From Streptomyces cinerochromogenes (GTDB lineage: Bacteria > Actinomycetota > Actinomycetes > Streptomycetales > Streptomycetaceae), in contig NZ_BMRM01000034.1 of NCBI RefSeq assembly GCF_014648635.1, positions 1-64,000 on the forward strand: 64,000 nucleotides of DNA, written 5' to 3'. A program made the position numbers and the translations under genes. The notes beneath the pieces are model-generated. The model worked only from the letters and a program-made list of their open reading frames with translations, was not told where the DNA came from and made no database searches. Below are positions 47,971 to 56,396 of the stretch, piece after piece. Each line of letters begins with the position of its first letter. The stretch's first letter is position 1.

Positions 47971-48990
47971 CTAGTCGAGGTAGGCCGGTGACACCGCGGC
48001 CGAGCTGATCCTGTGCGCCCGCCCCGACCCGTCCGCCGGGACCTCGTACAGGTCGGCGCCGTAGTCCCCGGGCAGCGCGTACACGACCGTGCGGGCGTCC
48101 TTCCACACCGCCTGGTCGTCCACGCTCCGGGTCTCTGCGAGCGGCGTCTCGCGCATCGTGCGCAGGTCCAGGACGTACAGGCGCCAGGGGGCGTCCTTCG
48201 GCAGGCCCGCGACCCGCTTCTTGTAGGCGACGCGGGTGCCGTCCGGCGACAGGGACGGGCACTCCACGTCGGCGTGCAGCGTGGTGACCGTACGGCGGCG
48301 CAGGTCGCCGCGGACCAGGTAGGTCCGCCCCTTGGTGGCCAGCGTCGCGTAGAACGTGCGGTCGTCGGCCGCGAACGTGACGCCCCAGAAGTTGGCGTCC
48401 GCCGCCCGGTACGGATGCCCGTCCCTGACGATCCGGAAGGCCTCCAGGGACGGGATCAGCTCCCCGCTGCGGGTGTCCACGATCGCCGCGCGGGTGGAGA
48501 AGTCCGTCCCGGCGTACGAGTCGCCGCCCACGAACGCCGTCCACGCGGCGAAGTGCCCGGTGGGGGAGACCCGTGCCCGTGAGGGGATGCCCGGCACGTC
48601 GTACCGGTGCACGGTCCGCAGCCGGGAGTCCAGGACCAGCGCACGATAAGTGTCCGACACGGCCCCGTGCACGGCCTGCAGACAGACTCCGGCGCCCGAA
48701 GCGGCGTAGAAGCGCAGGCACTTGAGGCCGGAGGCGGTGCGCGGGCCGCCCGGGGCGTCCGCGGGCACGGCGGTCAGCTCGTCCCGGTGCGGCCCCCACG
48801 CCATGTTCCGGAACACCAGCCGTCCGGGATCCCGCAGCGTCACCGCGCCCGGGGTGACGCGCGGCCCGCCCGCCTGGACGTGGTCACGCCGGTCCGCCCG
48901 CGCGGAGGCGTGCAGCACGGAGGCCAGCCCGACCGCCGCCAGCACGGCGACGGCCGAGACCAGGATCAGCACGCGACGGCGTACGGTCAT
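47971..48990 (-). CDS. Exported TolB-like beta-propeller protein
   Basis: A 339-residue protein with an N-terminal signal anchor (RRRVLILVSAVAVLAAVGLASVLHASA) and beta-propeller repeats resembling WD40/TolB: FRNMAWGPHRDELTAV, RVSPTGHFAAWTA, FWGVTFAADDRTFYATL, CPSLSPDGTRVAYKK, AVWKDARTVVYAL. Its ATG overlaps the stop of the MFS gene by four bases (ATGA). Third gene of an operon behind a secreted phosphatase; presumably an extracellular scaffold or sensor for the same process. Confidence 0.8.
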   Translation of the reverse strand: MTVRRRVLILVSAVAVLAAVGLASVLHASARADRRDHVQAGGPRVTPGAVTLRDPGRLVFRNMAWGPHRDELTAVPADAPGGPRTASGLKCLRFYAASGAGVCLQAVHGAVSDTYRALVLDSRLRTVHRYDVPGIPSRARVSPTGHFAAWTAFVGGDSYAGTDFSTRAAIVDTRSGELIPSLEAFRIVRDGHPYRAADANFWGVTFAADDRTFYATLATKGRTYLVRGDLRRRTVTTLHADVECPSLSPDGTRVAYKKRVAGLPKDAPWRLYVLDLRTMRETPLAETRSVDDQAVWKDARTVVYALPGDYGADLYEVPADGSGRAHRISSAAVSPAYLD

Positions 48991-50258
48991 GCGGTCACCG
49001 TCCTCTCCGGGCGCAGGGTGAGGGAGAACGCGGCGCACGCGGCCAGTGCCGCCGCCGCGCCCGCCAGCGCCGCCCGGTCGCCCCACACGGTCCAGGCCGC
49101 GCCGAACAGCAGCGAGCAGGCGAACCGGGTCAGCGCCTGCCCGGTCTGGACGACGGCGAGCCCGGAGGAGCGCAGCCCGTCGGGCACGCTGTCCGAGGCG
49201 GCGGCCATCAGCACCCCGTCGGTGGCCGCGTAGAAGCCGCCGTGCAGGGCGAGCACCAGGTAGGGCAGGCCCGCGCCGTGCCACGAGGTGAGCAGCAGCG
49301 CGTACGCGACGAGCAGGGCGCCGTGGCCGGCGAGGAAGACCGCCCAGCGGCCCACCCGGTCCGCGAGCCGGCCGAGCGGCACGGCCAGCAGCAGGAACGC
49401 GGCGGCCGTACCCAGCGGCAGCAGCGCGAACCAGCGGTCGGGCACCCCGAGGCGGCGCTGGAGCAGCAGGTAGACGAAGGAGTCGCTGACCGTGGCGAGG
49501 CCCAGCAGCAGCGCGCAGACGGTGATCCGGCGCAGGTCGCGGCGGCGCAGCAGGGCGAGGGCCGCACGGACGGTCGGCCGTTCGGCCGGCGCCGCCTCCC
49601 CCGGCCCGCCCGGCCCGCCCCGCCCGCCCGGCACGAACAGGACCAGCACCAGGACGCCCAGCACGGCGACACAGAAGCTGACGGTGAACACCGCGTCGTA
49701 CCCGTCCACGGTGGCCCGCAGGATCAGGAACGCCGCCAGCGGCCCGAGCAGGGCCCCGGCCGTGTCCATCGCCCGGTGCACCCCGAAGGCCCGCCCGCGC
49801 GTCCCGGGCGTACTGGCCAGCGAGATCAGCGCGTCACGCGGAGCCGTCCGCAGCCCCTTGCCCGTCCGGTCGGCGGCGAGCACGACCCCGATCGGCGTCA
49901 GGGCGTGCGCCACCAGCAGCAGCGGCTTGCACACGGCCGAGATGCCGTACCCGATCCCGGCGACCCACTTGTGCCGTCCGCCGCCCCGGTCGGCGAAGTG
50001 CCCGCCCACCAGCCGGACGAGCGCCGAGAATCCGTTGTAGATCCCGTCCAGCAGCCCGAACCCCAGCGGCGACAGGCCCAGTCCGCTCACCAGGTACAGC
50101 GGCAGCACCGCCGTCACCATCTCCGACGAGACGTCGGTGACCAGGCTCACCGTGCCCAGGGCGAGCACGGTCGGGGCGACCGCGGCACGGCGCCGCCCGG
50201 CCGAGGGCCGGACGGCGGCGTGAGCGGACGTACTGGCACGGCTGTCCGCTACGTACAC
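48987..50258 (-). CDS. MFS transporter of the PHO-box operon
   Basis: A 423-residue twelve-helix transporter. The N terminus (TVSLVTDVSSEMVTAVLPLYLVSGLGLSPLGFGLLDG) is typical of a streptomycete MFS subgroup with DVSSEM in helix 1. Other features are LVGGHFADRGGGRHK in loop 2-3, TGKGLRTAPRDALI in the central loop and DRWFALLPLG. GTG start one base after the phosphatase stop. Substrate unknown; by context it may carry a phosphatase product or a phosphate-related metabolite. Confidence 0.85.
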   Translation of the reverse strand: MYVADSRASTSAHAAVRPSAGRRRAAVAPTVLALGTVSLVTDVSSEMVTAVLPLYLVSGLGLSPLGFGLLDGIYNGFSALVRLVGGHFADRGGGRHKWVAGIGYGISAVCKPLLLVAHALTPIGVVLAADRTGKGLRTAPRDALISLASTPGTRGRAFGVHRAMDTAGALLGPLAAFLILRATVDGYDAVFTVSFCVAVLGVLVLVLFVPGGRGGPGGPGEAAPAERPTVRAALALLRRRDLRRITVCALLLGLATVSDSFVYLLLQRRLGVPDRWFALLPLGTAAAFLLLAVPLGRLADRVGRWAVFLAGHGALLVAYALLLTSWHGAGLPYLVLALHGGFYAATDGVLMAAASDSVPDGLRSSGLAVVQTGQALTRFACSLLFGAAWTVWGDRAALAGAAAALAACAAFSLTLRPERTVTA

Positions 50259-50259
50259 G

Positions 50260-51156
50260 TCAGGACGCCCAGATGCCGGTGATGTCCTGGGCGGAGGCCG
50301 CGTTGCCCGCGTGCGTGCCGAGCCCCTGGGTGTCCTCCAGGGTCCGCAGCAGGTCGTAGTGGTTGTAGGTGGTGGAGGAGCTGGAGCCGGCGGTGACGGG
50401 CTGCCCGTAGAACACGGTGGGGATCCGGTTGCCGCTCAGCCGGTTGTCCTCGTCGAACGTCACCACCAGCAGGCTGTTGTGCGTCTTGGCCCACGTCGCG
50501 TAGGCACCCAGGTTGTTCTTCAGCCAGGTGTCACCGGTGGACACCGAGCAGTCGTGCATGTCGCTGCACAGGTTCGGCACCACGAACGACAGCTGCGGCA
50601 GCGTCGTGTAGTCGGTCGGGAACTGCGCAAACGTCTTCGCGGTCGACGTCGGCACGTTGCCGAACCCGAACCACGGGTTGTGCTTGCGGGCGTAGTTGCC
50701 GCTGCTGCACGTGGTGGAGCCCTGGCTCGGCAGCGACTCGTTGTAGCTGGCCCAGCTGCGGCCTGCGGCGATCAGCTCGGAGGCGAGGTTGGGCGCGGAC
50801 GAGAAGCCCGGCGTGTAGCAGCTGTCGTCGGTGATCCCCTGGGTGGACCCGGAGAACATCGCGAAGTAGTTCGGCTGGCTCGGATGGGTCTCGGCGTAGG
50901 ACTGGGTGAGGTTGGCACCCCCCGTCTTCAGCGAGTTGATGTACGGCGCGCTGGAGGAACCGATGACCTGGCTGTAGGCATGGTTCTCGAAGACCACGAC
51001 GACCACGTGGTCCGGGCTGGGCACGGCGCCCGCGGCGTGCGCGGACCCCCCGCCGAGTCCGGTCCACAGCCCGACCGCGGCTGCGGCGAGGGCGGCCGCG
51101 GACGCCACGACGGCTCGGGCACGGCGATACGCCGAACGGGCAGAACTGCCGGACAC
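50260..51156 (-). CDS. Secreted acid phosphatase/phosphoesterase
   Basis: A 298-residue exported enzyme of the phosphoesterase (phospholipase-C/acid phosphatase) family. Signal peptide RARAVVASAAALAAAAVGLWTGLGGGSAHA. Metal-site segments are VVVVVFENHAYSQVIGS (Glu-Asn), AETHPSQPNYFAMFSGSTQGI with the threonine/serine region, DDSCYTP, VVPNLCSDMHDCS and VVTFDEDNR. CGGAGGTTGAT precedes the GTG. First gene of a three-gene operon, with a two-unit PHO box 87 bases upstream, so it is probably induced by phosphate starvation through PhoP. Confidence 0.9.
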   Translation of the reverse strand: MSGSSARSAYRRARAVVASAAALAAAAVGLWTGLGGGSAHAAGAVPSPDHVVVVVFENHAYSQVIGSSSAPYINSLKTGGANLTQSYAETHPSQPNYFAMFSGSTQGITDDSCYTPGFSSAPNLASELIAAGRSWASYNESLPSQGSTTCSSGNYARKHNPWFGFGNVPTSTAKTFAQFPTDYTTLPQLSFVVPNLCSDMHDCSVSTGDTWLKNNLGAYATWAKTHNSLLVVTFDEDNRLSGNRIPTVFYGQPVTAGSSSSTTYNHYDLLRTLEDTQGLGTHAGNAASAQDITGIWAS

Positions 51157-51242
51157 ATCAACCTCCGGGAAAGGATGGACGGCTGGCGGTGCGGACAGAG
51201 CATGCTCACGCCAACATGCCCGCGGCCCACGCCGGCCAACCT

Positions 51243-51264
51243 CCCGGGTGAAGACCGGATGAAC
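51243..51264 (-). promoter_or_regulatory. PHO box (two 11-bp direct repeats) upstream of the phosphatase operon
   Basis: Minus strand GTTCATCCGGT (51254-51264) followed directly by CTTCACCCGGG (51243-51253). These match the PhoP direct-repeat unit GTTCACCCGGC at 8 and 8 of 11 positions, including the core TCAYCCGG in both. Orientation and the 87-base distance to the GTG fit activation of the phosphatase gene. Confidence 0.7.
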
Positions 51265-51283
51265 GCCGGGTACTCACAGCCGC

Positions 51284-52204
51284 ATGGCGGAGATCCTCAT
51301 CGGCACCTGCGGCTGGACCGACCCCGAACTGCTCAGGAGCGGCTGGTACCCACCCGGCCACCGCGACGCCGAGAAACGCCTGCGCCACTACGCGACCCGC
51401 TTCCCCGTGGTCGAGGCCGACTCCCCCTACTACGCCCTGCCCACGCCCCGCACCACCACCCTCTGGGCGGACCGCACACCCCCCGGCTTCCGCTTCGACG
51501 TCAAGGCGTTCTCCCTCCTCACCGGCCACCGCACCCGCCCGGCCGCGCTCCCCGCCGACCTGCGCGGCCACCCCCGCGACGAGGCCCTGCGCACGGAGGT
51601 CTGGACCCGCTACGCCGAAGCGCTGACCCCTCTGCTGCGCTCCGGCCGCCTGGGCACCCTCCTCTTCCAGTTCCCGCCCTCCCTCGCCCCCGGCCCGGAC
51701 GCCGAGGCCTTCGTCCGCACCGCCCGCGAACGCGCCCGCGGCTGGCCGTTCGCCGTCGAGTTCCGCGACCCCGCCTGGTGGCACCCCGCCCGGGCCCCCC
51801 GCACCACCGCCTTCCTCAAGGACCTGGACGCCACCGCGGTGGCCGTCGACACCGTCCAGGGCTTACCGACCTCCATGCCCGCGGACACACCGGCCACCAG
51901 CGCCCGCCTCGCGGTGGTCCGCTTCCACGGACGCAGCCCCCACTGGGGCACGGGAACGAAGGAGGACCGCTTCCGGCACGCGTACACCGAGCGGGAGCTG
52001 CTCGCGTGGCTGCCCCGCGTCCAGGCCCTGGCGGAGGTCACCGACGAGCTGCACATCCTCTTCAACAACTGCTGCGGGGACGCCGCCCCCACCGCGGCCC
52101 GTACCCTCCAGGACCTCCTGCGGACGAGGCTCCCGCACCAGCGCACCCCCACCACCGCCCGCCGACCACCCGCAGACGAAGCCCCCCGGCCCCCCTCCGG
52201 TTAG
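51284..52204 (+). CDS. DUF72 family protein
   Basis: A 306-residue TIM-barrel-like protein of the DUF72 (YecE) family, of unknown biochemical role. Hallmarks are IGTCGWTDPELLRSGWYPPG at the N terminus, VEADSPYYALPTPRTTTLWADRTPPGFRFDVKAFSLLTGH, LLFQFPPSL, AVEFRDPAWWH and the C-terminal LHILFNNCCGDAAPTAA. It ends in a proline-rich tail. TACTCA seven bases before the ATG may be a leaderless -10. It is divergent from the phosphatase operon; the PHO box is oriented toward the latter. Confidence 0.9.
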   Translation: MAEILIGTCGWTDPELLRSGWYPPGHRDAEKRLRHYATRFPVVEADSPYYALPTPRTTTLWADRTPPGFRFDVKAFSLLTGHRTRPAALPADLRGHPRDEALRTEVWTRYAEALTPLLRSGRLGTLLFQFPPSLAPGPDAEAFVRTARERARGWPFAVEFRDPAWWHPARAPRTTAFLKDLDATAVAVDTVQGLPTSMPADTPATSARLAVVRFHGRSPHWGTGTKEDRFRHAYTERELLAWLPRVQALAEVTDELHILFNNCCGDAAPTAARTLQDLLRTRLPHQRTPTTARRPPADEAPRPPSG

Positions 52205-52247
52205 GCTCTGGCCAGTACCACAGCAGATCCGAGGGGAGACCACGGAC

Positions 52248-55241
52248 ATGACGCCGGGCCGCAGGAGCAGTACCTTCACCCGTCTGCTGCGACACGGCTT
52301 CACCGACCCCTCCGCCGCCGAGGGCCTCCTGGACGGTCCCGAACTGGCCGCCGTCCGCGACGACCCGGTCCTCCTCGAAGCCCTGGGCGCGACCGCCGAC
52401 CCCGACCTGGCCCTGCACGGCCTGGTCCGCCTGCTGGAGGCCCAGCCCGGCCCCACCGCCCACCGCGAACTGCTGGACACCCTCATCGCGGCCAAGCCCC
52501 TGCGCGACCGCCTGCTGGGCGTCCTCGGTGCCTCCGCCGCCCTCGCCGACCACCTCGCGCGCCACCCCGGCGACTGGCACGCCCTGGTCACCTACGAACC
52601 CCACGACCTCCACCCCGGCGTCACGGAGTTCGAACAGGGCCTCGCCACCGCCACCGACCCGGTCTCCCTCCGCGTCGCCTACCGCCGCTGCCTGCTGTCC
52701 ATCGCCGCCCGCGACGTCTGCGGCACCACCGACGTCGCCGAGACCGCCGCGGAACTCGCCGACCTGGCCACCGCCACCCTCCGCACGGCCCTGTCCCTCG
52801 CCGAGCGCGCCGCCCCCGAGGACGCCGCCGCCTGCCGCCTCGCGGTGATCGCGATGGGCAAGTGCGGCGGCCACGAGCTGAACTACGTCTCCGACGTGGA
52901 CGTGATCTTCGTGGCGGAGCCCACCGAGGGCACCCCCGAGCACCAGGCCCTCAGGTCCGCCACGAAACTCGCCTCCCACCTGATGCGGATCTGCTCCGAG
53001 ACGACCGTCGAGGGCTCCATCTGGCCGGTGGACGCCAACCTGCGCCCCGAGGGCCGCAACGGCCCCCTCGTCCGCACCCTCAGCAGCCACCTCGCCTACT
53101 ACCAGCGCTGGGCCAAGACCTGGGAGTTCCAGGCCCTCCTCAAGGCCCGCCCGGTGGCCGGCGACCCGGCGCTCGGCGAGGCGTACGTCGACGCCCTGGA
53201 ACCCCTCGTCTGGAAGGCCGCGGACCGCGACAACTTCGTCCCCGACGTCCAGAAGATGCGCCGCCGCGTCGTCGAGAACATCCCCGCCGCCGAGATCGAC
53301 AGAGAGCTGAAACTCGGCCCCGGCGGCCTCCGCGACGTCGAGTTCGCCGTCCAGCTCCTCCAGCTGGTGCACGGCCGCACCGACCCCGCCCTGCGCAGCG
53401 GCACCACCCTGGACGCCCTCCAGGCCCTCGCCGCCGGCGGCTACGTCGGCCGCGAGGACGCCGCCCGCCTGGACGAGGCGTACCGCTTCCTGCGCTCCAT
53501 GGAGCACCGCATCCAGCTGTACCGGCTGCGCCGCACCCACCTCGTCCCGGAGTCCGAGCCGGACCAGCGCCGCATCGGCCGTTCCCTGGGCCTGCGCACC
53601 GATCCGGTGGGCGAGCTGAACCGCGAGTGGAAGCGGCACACCACCGTCGTACGCCGCCTGCACGAGAAGCTCTTCTACCGCCCGCTGCTCGACGCGGTCG
53701 CCCAGCTCGCCCCCGGCGAGGCCCGGCTGAGCGCCGTGGCGGCCCGGGAACGCCTCATCGCCCTCGGCTACGCCGACCCGGCCGCCGCCCTGCGCCACCT
53801 GGAGGCCCTCGCCTCCGGCGTGACCCGCAAGGCCGCGATCCAGCGCACCCTGCTCCCGGTGCTGCTCGGATGGTTCGCCGACTCCGCCGACCCCGACGCC
53901 GGCCTGCTGAACTTCCGCAAGGTCTCCGACGCGCTCGGCAAGACCCCCTGGTACCTGCGGCTGCTGCGCGACGAGGGCGCGGCGGCGGAGAACCTGGCCC
54001 GCGTCCTGTCGGCGGGCCGCCTCGCCCCCGACCTGCTGATGCGCGCCCCCGAGGCGGTCGCCCTGCTCGGCGACGGCGACGGCGGCGGCCTGGAACCGCG
54101 GCGCCGCGCCGCCCTGGAGCAGGAGATCATGGCGGCCGTGGGCCGCGCGGAGAACGCCGCGCAGGGCGTCACCGCGGCCCGCGGCGTCCGCCGCCGCGAG
54201 CTGTTCCGCACCGCCGCCGCCGACATCGTCGCCTCCTACGGCACCGAGGCCAGTGCCGCCGAGGCCGACCAGGGCGCCCTGGTGGACCGGGTCGGCGCGG
54301 CCGTCTCCGACCTGACCGCGGCCACCCTCGCCGGCACCCTGCGCGCGGTGGTCCGGGACGGCTGGGGCGACACCCTGCCCACCCGGTTCGCGATCATCGG
54401 GATGGGCCGCTTCGGCGGGCACGAGCTGGGCTACGGCTCCGACGCCGACGTGCTGTTCGTGCACGAGCCGCAGGACGGCGTGGACGAGCACGAGGCCTCC
54501 GCCGCCGCCAACAAGGTCGTCGCCGAGATGCGCCGCCTGCTCCAGCTGCCCAGCTCCGACCCGCCCCTGCTGATCGACGCCGACCTGCGCCCGGAGGGCA
54601 AGTCCGGCCCGCTGGTGCGCACCCTGAAGTCGTACGAGGCGTACTACCGCCGCTGGTCCCTGGTCTGGGAGTCACAGGCGCTGCTGCGGGCCGAGCCGGT
54701 CGCCGGCGACGAGGAGCTGGGCCGGCGCTTCGTCGAGCTGGTCGACCCGCTGCGCTACCCCCGGCAGGGGCTGACGGAGGACGCCGTCCGCGAGATCCGC
54801 CGGCTGAAGGCCCGGATGGAGTCCGAGCGGCTGCCGCGCGGCGCCGACCCCCGGCTGCACACCAAGCTCGGCCCCGGCGGCCTGTCCGACGTCGAGTGGA
54901 CGGTCCAGCTGCTCCAGTTGCGCCACGGCCACCACGTCCCCGCCCTGCGCACCACCCGTACCCGCCAGGCCCTGTCCGCGGCCCGCGAGGCCGGGCTGCT
55001 GAGCGCCGAGGACAGGGAGATCCTGGACGAGGCGTGGGTGCTGGCCACCCGGGTGCGCAACGCGGTCATGCTGGTCCGCGGCCGGGCCGGCGACACCTTC
55101 CCCACCGAGCCGCGCGAGCTGGCCGCCGTGGGCCGCTACCTGGGCTACGGCGCCGGGCACGCCGGGGACATGCTGGACGCCTACCGCCGTACCACCCGCC
55201 GGGCGCGCACGGTGGTCGACGAGCTGTTCTACGCGGACTGA
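52248..55241 (+). CDS. glnE: Bifunctional glutamine synthetase adenylyltransferase/deadenylase
   Basis: A 997-residue cytoplasmic enzyme that adds and removes AMP on glutamine synthetase I. Two nucleotidyltransferase domains are seen: AMGKCGGHELNYVSDVDVIF at about residue 202, the deadenylylating half, and IGMGRFGGHELGYGSDADVLF at about residue 717, the adenylylating half, each followed by a GlnD/PII-uridylyltransferase-type helical region. GAGGGGAG stands upstream of the ATG. Its natural target is glnA, which is elsewhere; the nearby GlnA2 is probably not one. The 3' end enters a minisatellite. Confidence 0.94.
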   Translation: MTPGRRSSTFTRLLRHGFTDPSAAEGLLDGPELAAVRDDPVLLEALGATADPDLALHGLVRLLEAQPGPTAHRELLDTLIAAKPLRDRLLGVLGASAALADHLARHPGDWHALVTYEPHDLHPGVTEFEQGLATATDPVSLRVAYRRCLLSIAARDVCGTTDVAETAAELADLATATLRTALSLAERAAPEDAAACRLAVIAMGKCGGHELNYVSDVDVIFVAEPTEGTPEHQALRSATKLASHLMRICSETTVEGSIWPVDANLRPEGRNGPLVRTLSSHLAYYQRWAKTWEFQALLKARPVAGDPALGEAYVDALEPLVWKAADRDNFVPDVQKMRRRVVENIPAAEIDRELKLGPGGLRDVEFAVQLLQLVHGRTDPALRSGTTLDALQALAAGGYVGREDAARLDEAYRFLRSMEHRIQLYRLRRTHLVPESEPDQRRIGRSLGLRTDPVGELNREWKRHTTVVRRLHEKLFYRPLLDAVAQLAPGEARLSAVAARERLIALGYADPAAALRHLEALASGVTRKAAIQRTLLPVLLGWFADSADPDAGLLNFRKVSDALGKTPWYLRLLRDEGAAAENLARVLSAGRLAPDLLMRAPEAVALLGDGDGGGLEPRRRAALEQEIMAAVGRAENAAQGVTAARGVRRRELFRTAAADIVASYGTEASAAEADQGALVDRVGAAVSDLTAATLAGTLRAVVRDGWGDTLPTRFAIIGMGRFGGHELGYGSDADVLFVHEPQDGVDEHEASAAANKVVAEMRRLLQLPSSDPPLLIDADLRPEGKSGPLVRTLKSYEAYYRRWSLVWESQALLRAEPVAGDEELGRRFVELVDPLRYPRQGLTEDAVREIRRLKARMESERLPRGADPRLHTKLGPGGLSDVEWTVQLLQLRHGHHVPALRTTRTRQALSAAREAGLLSAEDREILDEAWVLATRVRNAVMLVRGRAGDTFPTEPRELAAVGRYLGYGAGHAGDMLDAYRRTTRRARTVVDELFYAD

Positions 55242-55490
55242 CCGGCCCCGGGGCTACACGGACCGACCGGCCCAGGCGCCACGCAGACCGACCGGCTCCA
55301 GGGCTACGCGGATTGACCGCCTCCGGAGCTGCGCGGACGGACCGGCCTTGGCGTCACGTCGACCGCCCCCGGAGCCGCACGGACGGACCGGCCCCGGCGC
55401 CACGCCGGCCGGCCGGCCGTAGCGCCACGCCGACCGGCCCGGGGCCATGCCGGCCGGCCCGGGGCTACGCGGACTGAACCGCCCCGGCCG
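55229..55490. repeat. Degenerate 25-bp minisatellite between glnE and the PAP2 gene
   Basis: About ten contiguous units of roughly 25 bases (a few shortened to 20-21), of the form CTACGCGGACNGACCGGCCCCGGGG. Unit 1 (55229-55253) contains the last codons and stop of glnE; units near 55254, 55279, 55304, 55329 and on through about 55440 follow; the last unit (55465 onward) contains the last codons and stop of the convergent PAP2 gene. It fills nearly the whole intergenic region. Confidence 0.75.
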
Positions 55491-56328
55491 GCTCCCGCCG
55501 GGACCCCGGCACCAGCCGCGGCAGGGCGTGCGGGAGGCTGCCGTACCACGCCCGGGCCACCGCGCACCCGAAGGCCAGGCAGAGCACCCCGCCGACCGCG
55601 TCCAGCCAGAAGTGGTTGGCGGTGGCGACGATCACCAGCAGGGTGGCCGCCGGGTACAGCAGGCCCAGCACCCGCACCCACGGCACCGACGCCAGCGCGA
55701 AGATCGTCAGCCCGCACCACAGCGACCAGCCGATGTGCATCGACGGCATCGCCGCGTACTGGTTGGACATGTGCTTGAGGTCGCCGGAGGCCATCGAACC
55801 CCAGGTGTGGTGCACCATCACGGTGTCCACGAAGTGCCCGCCGCGCATCAGCCGGGGCGGCGCGAGCGGGAACAGGTAGTAGCCGACGAGGGCCACGCCC
55901 GTCGTCGCGAACAGCACCAGACGGGTCGCCGCGTACCGGCCGGGATGCCACCGGTACAGCCACACCAGCACCCCGAGCGTGACCACGAAGTGCAGGGTGG
56001 CGTAGTAGTAGTTCATCCCGACGATGAGCCAGGACACCGAGTTCACGGCGTGGTTGACCGACTGCTCGACAGAGATGCCGATCCGGTGCTCGGCCCGCCA
56101 GATCCAGTCCGCGTTGCGCAGCGCCTCGTGCCGCTGCTCGGGCACGGCGTTGCGGATCAGTGAGTACGTCCAGTAACTCACCGCGATCAGAAGGATCTCG
56201 AACCACAGGCGGGGCCGTCGCGGTCGACGCATCCGGCCCAGCGGGCCCCGTCGGTCCTCACCCGTGACGGCTCCCGGAACGGCCACCTCCTCGCGCCCTT
56301 CCGGCTGTGTCACGGTCGAGTCAGTCAT
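55465..56328 (-). CDS. PAP2 superfamily membrane phosphatase
   Basis: A 287-residue integral membrane protein with six hydrophobic helices. Phosphatase motifs are PPRLMRGGHFVDT, PSMHIGW (C2) and HFWLDAVGG (C3), the last holding the catalytic His-Asp. It resembles the bacterial aureobasidin-resistance/inositol-phosphoryl-transfer branch of PAP2 proteins; a lipid-phosphate or undecaprenyl-type substrate is likely. A GACTCT hexamer ends six bases before the ATG at 56328. The C-terminal end lies in a minisatellite shared with glnE. Confidence 0.85.
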   Translation of the reverse strand: MTDSTVTQPEGREEVAVPGAVTGEDRRGPLGRMRRPRRPRLWFEILLIAVSYWTYSLIRNAVPEQRHEALRNADWIWRAEHRIGISVEQSVNHAVNSVSWLIVGMNYYYATLHFVVTLGVLVWLYRWHPGRYAATRLVLFATTGVALVGYYLFPLAPPRLMRGGHFVDTVMVHHTWGSMASGDLKHMSNQYAAMPSMHIGWSLWCGLTIFALASVPWVRVLGLLYPAATLLVIVATANHFWLDAVGGVLCLAFGCAVARAWYGSLPHALPRLVPGSRREPAGAVQSA

Positions 56329-56396
56329 AGCCACAGAGTCTGCCAGAAAAGGCCTCCTCGGCCGATCATCCCAAGGAAGGGTCCGCAACGCACCTT

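Noticed and set aside
51243..51264. PHO box for the DUF72 gene
   Set aside because: The repeats read toward the phosphatase on the minus strand, and the DUF72 protein has no phosphate-related role; shared control is possible but not supported.
52062..54491. A long open frame antisense to glnE
   Set aside because: The same third-position-GC shadow effect; glnE on the plus strand is a full-length conserved enzyme.
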